A stretch of DNA of 34,793 nucleotides from the NCBI GenBank assembly GCA_027062325.1, contig JAMOTN010000042.1, forward strand, positions 1 to 34,793, given 5' to 3'. The notes under the pieces were generated by a model. That model saw nothing but the letters and a program-made list of their open reading frames with translations, was not told the DNA's origin and ran no database searches. Shown piece after piece: positions 6,023-12,957 of this stretch. Position 1 is the first letter of the stretch. Every line of letters begins with the position of its first letter. The position numbers and the translations under genes were made by a program. This DNA comes from a bacterium. GTDB taxonomy: Bacteria; JAMOTN01.

Positions 6023-8176
6023 CTATAATTGAACCTTTGCTTGCAAATACTTAATAGCTAGTTTTATAAGCTTGTCATACTGAGGGTTTATTTTTGAGAA
6101 AGATAATATGCTTTTGCTATTGGCCCCGCGCATATTTTCAGCAAAGAGCTTTATGAACCACTTTTGCTCTTCTTCTCTTTTTGCTTTTAAAGCAAAATCT
6201 AAAGCCACAATTGCCAAGTCTCTATCTTGAAGACCATGTATTAGATCTAAAAATGCTGTTTTAATTTCGGGATTTGATTTTTTGACAATTTTACATAGAG
6301 CGTTGAATACGTACTCACTTCTGAAATTTTTTACCAATGCCTTAATCGCTTCAAATGCTACTGTTTGATCTTCATCACTTGCTGCTTTTAAAAGAAATTC
6401 AATGCTATCGATTTGTTTCACTTCTGCAAGAAGTTTTACGAGGAAAGCTTTAAGATCTCGATTGGTAATAGTTGAGTAAGATTCTATAGCTGTTATCACC
6501 CAGTTTGATATTACTTTTTCTAAAATTAAAGCTAAGCTGTACATTATGTTCCACTCGGAGGTTTCATTGGCCAGCTTTATCACTTCTTTAACGAATTTGG
6601 GACCTATCTGAGGATGTACTGTATCTAGAAAAGTTGAGAAAAGATGGGATCTATTTTTAATCCATTCTATGAGTTTGTTGAAAAATTCATTGTTCAAACG
6701 GGTAGCTAAGGCGATCATAGAGTTTTTATCCCCCTGTTCAACTTGATTTAGTAGTTCTACCTCGTCAACAGGTACACTTTCTATGATGCGGCAGCTCCAA
6801 AATCTGACATCCGGGTTTGAGGACGAAAGCATTGGAAATACTATGGCAAAAGCAAATTCTTTGAAGGAAGTCTTAAGAGATTGAGCAGCTTCTTTGCGCA
6901 CAAGCCATTCTTCATCAGTGAGAAATTCTGCTACTTTTTCAGCGTGTTCAATAGTTGGTATCTCAGATAAAATCTGTATGAAAAATACTTTGCTCTTTTT
7001 GTCTGCTTCTTCTATAAATTTATCCAATATTTCTCGCCCACCTCTTAGTTTTGAAAGCGTTTTAATGGCCCAGTATCTATCGTTTTCTTCTTCAGACTTT
7101 AATTTTTCGATTATTGGGGATAGGTTTTCTGGATTTATTGATATTATGGCTTCACTTGCTCTTTTTCTGAGTAGCCAACTTTCTGAGTTAAAAAATTCTA
7201 CAAGTTTGGGAACTACCTTTTCAGAGTTTATAGAGGCCATTGCCTGTATACAATAGGATTTAACTTCAACGGATGCTTTTTCTATGAATTTTTCTATTAT
7301 GGGCAAAGCCTCTTCCTTTGCAAGTTCTGCAATTATTTGAATTATCCAAAATTTTGTGTTAATATCGGATTTCTCGTAATATTTCTCAAGAGTTGGAAGA
7401 ATAGACTTGTCGTAATGTTTGACAATTGCTCCTGCAACTTCTACTCTAATTTTCCAGATTTTATCAGAAAGTCCCTTGAGTAATAATGGAAGAATTTTTT
7501 CACTGTTGATCTCGCTTATTGCAGTATAAGCGTAAAAGCGAAGTTTAGGATTATTGGATTTTAGAATTGATGCAAAGACTCCAAGTACCTCTTCTCCCCC
7601 GATTTTTCCCATCAGTTTTATACTCCAGTATTTTACGTCTTCGTTTCCAGTTTTAAAAGCCTTGTTTAAAACAGGGATGGCTTTTTTTCCAAATTTTTCG
7701 ATACTGGATGCTGCAACGTTTCTCACACTCCAAACGGAGTCGGACAGCATGTTTATTAGAGTTGAGAGAGCTTCTGAAGAATGTGTTGCTTTTCCAAGGT
7801 TTATGGCACAGTATTTTCTGAAAGATGTGTTTGGATGGCGGGAAAAAGGAATGATAAATTTGATCAGCTCCTTTATATGAGCTGCAATGTGCATACACCA
7901 AAATAGTTTGTCTTCGTCTATTTGCGAATTGTTGAGCGCTTCTTTGAGTATCTCCTTGATTTTCTCTTTTATATACGGAGATGAATGCTCAATGAGCTTT
8001 TCGGCAATATTTTTTCTTATTCCCCAGTCAGTGTTGGATAGGTTTTCTATAAATGTATCGACGACTTCTTCTTTATCAAGGTGCATAGAGAGAAACCAGA
8101 CAGCGTATAACTTTTCTGAAAAAGAGGCATTTTTTAAAACGTTCTTCAACTCTTCTAGTTTTTTTTCTTGAAGCAT
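6023..8176 (-). CDS. Large HEAT-repeat protein, probably cytoplasmic
   Basis: A 717-residue all-helical protein made of HEAT-type repeats from end to end. Each unit of about 30-40 residues carries a helix with WxxR or WxIRxxxA (DTDWGIRKNIAEKL-like, DSVWSVRNVAASSI, DKIWKIRVEVAGAI, EEWLVRKEAAQSL), and many alternate units carry (K/R)xWxI or RFYAY helices, giving a two-unit periodicity. There is no signal peptide, membrane segment or enzyme motif. Such solenoids act as protein-binding scaffolds; no partner can be read from sequence. ATG 8176 is chosen, with GGTGG upstream; GTG codons four and three codons earlier are alternatives. It begins 22 bases after the HEAT-TM-TPR gene, so the two are almost certainly one operon, and a terminator follows. 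Confidence 0.75.
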   Translation of the reverse strand: MLQEKKLEELKNVLKNASFSEKLYAVWFLSMHLDKEEVVDTFIENLSNTDWGIRKNIAEKLIEHSSPYIKEKIKEILKEALNNSQIDEDKLFWCMHIAAHIKELIKFIIPFSRHPNTSFRKYCAINLGKATHSSEALSTLINMLSDSVWSVRNVAASSIEKFGKKAIPVLNKAFKTGNEDVKYWSIKLMGKIGGEEVLGVFASILKSNNPKLRFYAYTAISEINSEKILPLLLKGLSDKIWKIRVEVAGAIVKHYDKSILPTLEKYYEKSDINTKFWIIQIIAELAKEEALPIIEKFIEKASVEVKSYCIQAMASINSEKVVPKLVEFFNSESWLLRKRASEAIISINPENLSPIIEKLKSEEENDRYWAIKTLSKLRGGREILDKFIEEADKKSKVFFIQILSEIPTIEHAEKVAEFLTDEEWLVRKEAAQSLKTSFKEFAFAIVFPMLSSSNPDVRFWSCRIIESVPVDEVELLNQVEQGDKNSMIALATRLNNEFFNKLIEWIKNRSHLFSTFLDTVHPQIGPKFVKEVIKLANETSEWNIMYSLALILEKVISNWVITAIESYSTITNRDLKAFLVKLLAEVKQIDSIEFLLKAASDEDQTVAFEAIKALVKNFRSEYVFNALCKIVKKSNPEIKTAFLDLIHGLQDRDLAIVALDFALKAKREEEQKWFIKLFAENMRGANSKSILSFSKINPQYDKLIKLAIKYLQAKVQL

Positions 8177-8198
8177 ATGATACACCACCCAAAATTAA

Positions 8199-9605
8199 CT
8201 AAAGATTTATCTTGTTATACAATGATGGATCTTTCGATTTTAAAAATTTTAGAAACTTTCTCTGTTCCTTCGTTGGTTTCATCTTTAGTATCTCTTCGTA
8301 ATCTGAGATGTATAATATCTCCTTAAGTTCTTCGTAATATTTCATTAGCAAATTAACGTTACTTTCATCTATTAGTAACCAAACAATTTCTTCCTTTATG
8401 GTTTTGTCATTTTGAAAGAGCCAAGCTTTAATAAGTTTTTTTAATGCTTCTTCACTATCTCCGGAAAGTCTTAAAGATTGCCCCCAAGAAAGAAAGAGGT
8501 ATGCATAAGTTTTATTGAGTTTTTCTTTTAGGTTGCTAGGAATTTTTTCTCCAACTTCCTGAAGTAAGATATAGGCAGAGTTGAAAGCTTCTTTGTCTAT
8601 AAGTTTTTTTACAGTTTTCAGTTTATTCTTGAGCCAGTTTTCGTAGTTTATACCCAGAACAAACATGAGTTTGTCTCTGATGCTTGGTTTGAAGATTAGT
8701 AAACTTGAACTTATACCAAGGATTAAGACAGTGGCCATTATTATTAATTTTCGAGTTAATGGTTTCTCTGAATTGCTCTGAGTTTGAAATTGAAACTGGT
8801 CGGATGTTATGAATTTACGCTTAGATTTTGTTTTTTGGGTTTGATTGGGAGAATGAATATTGTGAGGCTTTTGAGTTTTAACATTTTTAGAAGATTTTTC
8901 TTGCTCTTTCTTAGAAGAGTTTTCATCTAGTGATCTTGATTTTATAGATGAAGTGGTTGCTAACTCTTTCAGTAGCTGCTTTATTTTAGGGTCTTTTTCT
9001 GCGATCATCACTTTCTCTGCAAACTTTGATATAGTGAATGATTTAAATTTTGATAGAGTTTTTAGAATGGCGAGCTTCCAACCTTTCTCTTTCTTACTGG
9101 CAAATAATCTAAATAACTGCTTGATTATATCGCTTTTTTTTCTGGATTTTGTGTGTTTTAAAAGAAATTCTGCAGCTGTTGTTACTACACGGTGATTTTG
9201 ATGCTCAAGAAGGGAGGAGACCTTTTCAATTACAAATTCCGGGATTTTTGCGCTTATGAGATCTAAAGCTTCTATGGTGTTTGCGACGACACGTGGATCT
9301 GAGTCCGATAGGAACGGTATTATTAGAGGGATTGCTTTATCTTGGAGTGCTACTGCTGCTGCTTTAACGGCGGAGGAAAGAATGAACTTATCGTTGCTTG
9401 ACAACAACTTCTTTATTCGATTTGCGTCTCCAACCTCTTTTCCTGCTATAACATTCTGAAGGTAATTTATATCTTCTTCACGTTTTTTACTTATGTCTTT
9501 AGGTTCACATGTTGCTTCAATCTTTTTTAATACTTGACGTGCTAAAATGGCAATGGAAGGGTTAGGAAAAGAGCAGAGTTTTACTACTTGATCTTTTAGC
9601 TCCAA
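8199..9605 (-). CDS. Membrane protein with N-terminal HEAT repeats and C-terminal TPR-like helices
   Basis: From the TTG at 9605 the protein has 468 residues. Residues ~1-215 are HEAT-like helices (SDSDPRVVANTIEALDLI, HQNHRVVTTAAEFLL). A charged Ser/Lys/Gln linker covers ~216-284. A single membrane helix (KLIIMATVLILGISSSLLIF) spans ~286-305. A helical, TPR-like domain with SWGQSLRLSGDSEEALKKLIKAW runs to the end. The positive linker suggests the HEAT part is cytoplasmic and the TPR part extracytoplasmic. Domains are recognised but no named family. The start is doubtful: the frame stays open to 9713 and the extra residues (RLKKLLESPFESDIEIAL) look like another HEAT helix. A good AAGGAG (9728-9723) precedes an ATT at 9710, not the TTG. 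It is divergent from fliP and co-transcribed with the soluble HEAT gene. Confidence 0.7.
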   Translation of the reverse strand: MELKDQVVKLCSFPNPSIAILARQVLKKIEATCEPKDISKKREEDINYLQNVIAGKEVGDANRIKKLLSSNDKFILSSAVKAAAVALQDKAIPLIIPFLSDSDPRVVANTIEALDLISAKIPEFVIEKVSSLLEHQNHRVVTTAAEFLLKHTKSRKKSDIIKQLFRLFASKKEKGWKLAILKTLSKFKSFTISKFAEKVMIAEKDPKIKQLLKELATTSSIKSRSLDENSSKKEQEKSSKNVKTQKPHNIHSPNQTQKTKSKRKFITSDQFQFQTQSNSEKPLTRKLIIMATVLILGISSSLLIFKPSIRDKLMFVLGINYENWLKNKLKTVKKLIDKEAFNSAYILLQEVGEKIPSNLKEKLNKTYAYLFLSWGQSLRLSGDSEEALKKLIKAWLFQNDKTIKEEIVWLLIDESNVNLLMKYYEELKEILYISDYEEILKMKPTKEQRKFLKFLKSKDPSLYNKINL

Positions 9606-9762
9606 AGTCGGATTGGCGAATAATTCTGTTAGTGCTATCTCTATGTCGCTTTCAAAAGGACTTTCTAAAAGTTTTTTTAAGCGGTTAATATTGGTTGCTT
9701 TGGTGTTAATTTTTTAACCACGCTCCTTACTGCAAATTGATCTATTTTGTATTAAAATTAAG

Positions 9763-9778
9763 ATTGTCAATTGACAAT
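9763..9778. promoter_or_regulatory. 16-bp perfect palindrome between divergent HEAT and flagellar units
   Basis: ATTGTCAATTGACAAT is self-complementary and sits midway between the two divergent transcription units. Each arm contains TTGACA, the consensus -35 hexamer, one pointing each way, though neither has a convincing -10 at 16-18 bases. It could be an operator shared by both units. No specific regulator can be named. Confidence 0.4.
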
Positions 9779-9800
9779 TTAATACCACTGATTGCTCCTA

Positions 9801-9808
9801 GCTGATAT
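9801..9808 (+). promoter_or_regulatory. Sequence resembling a flagellar sigma28/SigD -10 element
   Basis: GCTGATAT matches seven of eight positions of the SigD -10 consensus GCCGATAT and lies 54 bases before fliP. The matching -35 (TAAA at 14-16 bases) is poor: only TAAT, at 17 bases (9780-9783). A flagellar promoter here would make sense, but this is a weak single-element match. Confidence 0.2.
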
Positions 9809-9861
9809 TATATTTTATCTCATTTTGATGCTGAAAGTCTTGGGAGTGGGATGAGGGATTT

Positions 9862-10533
9862 ATGGCAACGCAGGGGGTAGTTTTGAATTTAAACGTTGGA
9901 AATTTAGCAGAATCTTTGAGACTTCTAATAATACTAACTCTTATTGCTGTTTCTCCGCTACTTCTTGCAATGTTTACGTCTTTTACCAGAATAATAGTTG
10001 TACTCTCTTTTCTAAGAAGGGCTTTGGGATTGCAAACTACTCCTTCTAATCAGATACTGATAGCTCTGGCTCTAATTTTGACTTTTTATACAATGGCAGG
10101 TGTTATTGCAAAAATAAATTCGGATTGCATTGAAAAGTATTTAAAAGGAGAAAAAACTTTTCAACAAGCTTTGAAAGATTCTACATTTTACGTAAAAAAA
10201 TTCATGGTAAACAATGTGAGTAAAAAGAGTGTTTTATTCTTTTCAGAACTTGCAAATTTTGATTTGAGTAAGTTGAAAAAAATGGATGATATACCTTGGA
10301 TAATTTTGGCTCCGGCTTTTGTAGTGAGTGAATTAAAGATAGCTTTTCAAATAGGAATAATTATAATGCTACCTTTTTTGGTAATAGACCTTGTTGTTGC
10401 AAGTGTGATTATGGGAATGGGAATGATGATGTTGCCTCCTGCTATGATTTCACTTCCGTTCAAGGTATTGCTTTTTGTGATGATTGACGGATGGCATTTG
10501 GTCATTGGATCACTGGTTAGGAGTTTTTCCTAA
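9862..10533 (+). CDS. fliP: Flagellar type III export gate protein FliP
   Basis: Core membrane protein of the flagellar export gate; with FliQ and FliR it builds the channel through which rod, hook and filament subunits pass. The hallmark stretch AVSPLLLAMFTSFTRIIVVL, followed by RRALGLQTTPSNQILIALAL, is intact, as are the C-terminal PFLVIDLVVASVIMGMGMMM and LPPAMISLPFKVLLFVMIDG segments. Four hydrophobic segments are visible. At 223 residues it is at the short end of the family: unlike enterobacterial FliP it has no obvious cleavable signal peptide, starting MATQGVVLNLNVGNLAESLR before the first helix. ATG 9862 follows GAGGG by four bases. It is the first gene of the export operon; no fliO, fliM or fliN precedes it. 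Confidence 0.95.
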   Translation: MATQGVVLNLNVGNLAESLRLLIILTLIAVSPLLLAMFTSFTRIIVVLSFLRRALGLQTTPSNQILIALALILTFYTMAGVIAKINSDCIEKYLKGEKTFQQALKDSTFYVKKFMVNNVSKKSVLFFSELANFDLSKLKKMDDIPWIILAPAFVVSELKIAFQIGIIIMLPFLVIDLVVASVIMGMGMMMLPPAMISLPFKVLLFVMIDGWHLVIGSLVRSFS

Positions 10534-10563
10534 GGAGTGAGAGGTTAAGGGGGAGCAAAAAAG

Positions 10564-10836
10564 ATGGAGGATGTGTTGGTATTAGAGTTGATAAGAAGTG
10601 CTTTTGAAGCAACACTTATACTGAGTTTACCGTTTCTTTTAACGAGTTTGGTGGTTGGTGTATTGGTTAACATATTTCAGGTTGTATTTTCTGTACAGGA
10701 GCAGACTTTAACTTTTGTTCCAAAGTTCATAGTTGTTGCTATAGTCTTGGCAGTTCTTGGGCCGTGGATGGTTAAGTTTATGACAAATTACACGCAAACT
10801 CTGGTATTGAATGTTAACTACTGGTTGGGTAAATGA
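10564..10836 (+). CDS. fliQ: Flagellar export gate protein FliQ
   Basis: Small two-helix membrane protein (90 residues, the usual size) that packs around FliP/FliR in the export gate. Family features: an N-terminal helix with EATLILSLPFLLTSLVVGVL, the conserved NIFQVVFSVQEQTLTFVPKF loop (family Q-x-T-x-I/V-QEQTL-x-F-x-PK), and a second helix VVAIVLAVLGPWMVKFM. AAGGGGGAG lies about nine bases before ATG 10564. It sits 30 bases downstream of fliP. A short AT-rich inverted repeat lies in the 53-base gap to fliR. Confidence 0.94.
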   Translation: MEDVLVLELIRSAFEATLILSLPFLLTSLVVGVLVNIFQVVFSVQEQTLTFVPKFIVVAIVLAVLGPWMVKFMTNYTQTLVLNVNYWLGK

Positions 10837-10889
10837 GCTATGAGAGAAGAGTATTGAAGGTTTAATAATACTGTTTTTAGGGGGGTAAT

Positions 10890-11741
10890 ATGGGGGGATT
10901 AGCATCACAAATAACAATTAATCCTAAAGCTGTTCTTGCATTTATGGCATACTTTGCGCGTGTTGTGGGCTTCGTGTTTGTAGCTCCGTTTTTTTCAGGA
11001 CAGCTGTTTACTCCTCGTATTAAAATGGCTTTTGCCCTAATGATAGCTTTTATGCTTTACAGTTTGGATGATGTATGGAAGCTTTTGTCAAGTTATGCTG
11101 GAAATAAAGTGTTTGAGCCTAATTTCAAGGTTATGAAAGGGATTGTCATGTCCCACGGTATTGTTAAGTATGTGGATGTGACGTGGTTCAATTTAGGAAG
11201 GGTCGCAATGGAGTTTGTGGTTGGTTGGTTATTTGGTGTGTTTGTAAGAATAATATTTGATGCCTTTATGATGGCAGGAGAGCTTGTTGATCAGCAGGTA
11301 GGGTTTGGGATGATGAACATAATAGATCCTCTTGCGCAGATGAATATTTCTATTCTTTCAAATATGTTTTACCTCTATGCCACGTTTATATGGGTTAGCG
11401 TTGGGAATGGTGTAGAGAAGATAATGAAGTACTTAATAATAAGTGTTGCTTTTTTTCCGCCTATGCATTTTCCTAATTCTCTTTTGAAGATACCAGAGAG
11501 TTTTTCCTTGGTATTACTTGGTGCTATTGAGTTGGCTTTGCCCTTTATTGCAATAATAATGCTTTTGAACTTAGTGTTTGCTTTTATGGCTAAAGAGATG
11601 CAAGGACTAAATCTATTCATGTTCAGTTTTCCGATTAAGCTGATCTTTGGCCTTTTGATGGTTTACTTCGGGGTGGAGTATTTATTTCACTTTGCAAATG
11701 GTTTTATAGATGGTTGGTTTGAGGTGTTGGGGGTAGAGTAG
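10890..11741 (+). CDS. fliR: Flagellar export gate protein FliR
   Basis: Third component of the FliPQR export gate; one copy closes the helical FliP ring. At 283 residues with about six membrane segments it is slightly longer than typical (~250-260). Recognisable parts: FMAYFARVVGFVFVAPFFSG near the N-terminus, RIKMAFALMIAFML, the GELVDQQVGFGMMNIIDPLA motif in the middle (family G..i..q.GfgmA...dP), and ALPFIAIIMLLNLVFAFMAK near the C-terminus. The extra length is mostly a loop at about residues 65-95 (SSYAGNKVFEPNFKVMKGIV). ATG 10890 follows GGGGGGTAAT. Its TAG stop is directly abutted by the GTG start of flhB, a common coupling. Confidence 0.93.
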   Translation: MGGLASQITINPKAVLAFMAYFARVVGFVFVAPFFSGQLFTPRIKMAFALMIAFMLYSLDDVWKLLSSYAGNKVFEPNFKVMKGIVMSHGIVKYVDVTWFNLGRVAMEFVVGWLFGVFVRIIFDAFMMAGELVDQQVGFGMMNIIDPLAQMNISILSNMFYLYATFIWVSVGNGVEKIMKYLIISVAFFPPMHFPNSLLKIPESFSLVLLGAIELALPFIAIIMLLNLVFAFMAKEMQGLNLFMFSFPIKLIFGLLMVYFGVEYLFHFANGFIDGWFEVLGVE

Positions 11742-12920
11742 GTGGTAGGTTTTGAAAGTGTTTTATTAAAGGTTTTTGGAAAGACTATTCAGAATTTTTG
11801 GTTAGGGGATTTTGGTTTACTTGTTCCACCAATATTTTTTGCATTTTTAGATGACAGTGCTGAAGAGAAGAAGTTTGAGGCTACAGAGAGGAAGAGAAGA
11901 CGTGTTAGAGAGAGTGGACAAGTTGCCCGTAGTATGGAATTAAATAACCTTGCTATTTTGGGTGTTGGATTTGCCTCTCTTTTTCTGTCTCTTCAATATG
12001 TTTACAAGGGTTTTAAAAGTTATGTTGAGAGTATATGGGGAGAGTTTGATTTTGATATTGTGAGTCTTGCAGAAAAAACGGCTGCATATTCATTTGGAGT
12101 TATAGTGCCTTTTCTGGTTTTGATGTTTGTTGTGGCATTGGCAGTCAATTTTGCCCAAGTTGGAATTTATTTTTCAGTCCAGCCTCTTACTCCAGATTTT
12201 AATAGGTTGAATCCCGTAAGCGGTTTAAGGAAAATTTTTAATAAAAGAACGATCGTCAATCTTTTGAAAACACTGATTAAATTTGTTATCTTTGCTTTGG
12301 TGCTTTACAAAGATGTTGTAAGTATGCTAGCTTTGATGTTTTCTCAACCATATGATGCCAGTATTCTCATTGGTATAGCGGTGGAGAATGTAATAAAGAT
12401 AACTGCCAAATTTCTTGTGATAATACTAATAATTGCCCTACTGGACTTTTTTTATGAGAGGTGGCAGTTTAACGAGGATATAAAGATGACTTTGCAGGAG
12501 TACAAGCAAGAGATTAAAGACACTGAAGGAAAACCAGAGGTAAAGCAGGAGATCAGGAACAGAATAAGGCAGATATTGTCCCAAAGTTCTAAAGAGAGAG
12601 TTGCACAAGCTGACATGGTTGTGACTAATCCTACTCACTTTGCAGTTGCTTTGCAGATAGTTGAAGATGTTTATGTGCCGGGAGAGGGGAAAAAGACTAC
12701 GATGTTGGTGGTTTACAAGGGGGCAGATGAAGCTGCTGCAAGGATAAGAGGATGGGCAGAAGAATTCGGGGTTGTTATGGTAAGAAGTCCTGCAGTGGCG
12801 CGCTACTTATTTTTTAATGTGCCTGTTGGGGAATTTGTGCCTTCAAGAATGCTTAGAGTTTTGTTTACCTTGTATTACAAGGCAATGGAGGCAAAGAAGG
12901 GGAAACAGCGTGCAGGCTAG
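11742..12920 (+). CDS. flhB: Flagellar export substrate-specificity switch FlhB
   Basis: Inner-membrane export protein whose self-cleavage switches secretion from rod/hook to filament subunits. The 392-residue protein carries the FATERKRRRVRESGQVARSM opening, four membrane helices, and the autocleavage site N296-P-T-H299 in MVVTNPTHFAVAL. The N-terminus is extended by about 30 residues relative to many FlhB proteins (MVGFESVLLKVFGKTIQNFW...), ending in a PPIFFAFLDD segment like the LQFFA start of Firmicute FlhB. GTG 11742 has GGGGG at 11729-11733, eight bases upstream, and immediately follows the fliR stop. The cleavage motif is intact, so switching should be normal. Confidence 0.95.
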   Translation: MVGFESVLLKVFGKTIQNFWLGDFGLLVPPIFFAFLDDSAEEKKFEATERKRRRVRESGQVARSMELNNLAILGVGFASLFLSLQYVYKGFKSYVESIWGEFDFDIVSLAEKTAAYSFGVIVPFLVLMFVVALAVNFAQVGIYFSVQPLTPDFNRLNPVSGLRKIFNKRTIVNLLKTLIKFVIFALVLYKDVVSMLALMFSQPYDASILIGIAVENVIKITAKFLVIILIIALLDFFYERWQFNEDIKMTLQEYKQEIKDTEGKPEVKQEIRNRIRQILSQSSKERVAQADMVVTNPTHFAVALQIVEDVYVPGEGKKTTMLVVYKGADEAAARIRGWAEEFGVVMVRSPAVARYLFFNVPVGEFVPSRMLRVLFTLYYKAMEAKKGKQRAG

Positions 12921-12957
12921 TGAAGATTATTTGTTTGTGTGGGTTGGAGGGGTTTGA

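Noticed and set aside
10850-10877. AGTATT...AATACT inverted repeat with TTTTT between fliQ and fliR
   Set aside because: Six A/T-rich pairs around an 11-base loop are too weak for a terminator inside a gate operon; at most slight attenuation.
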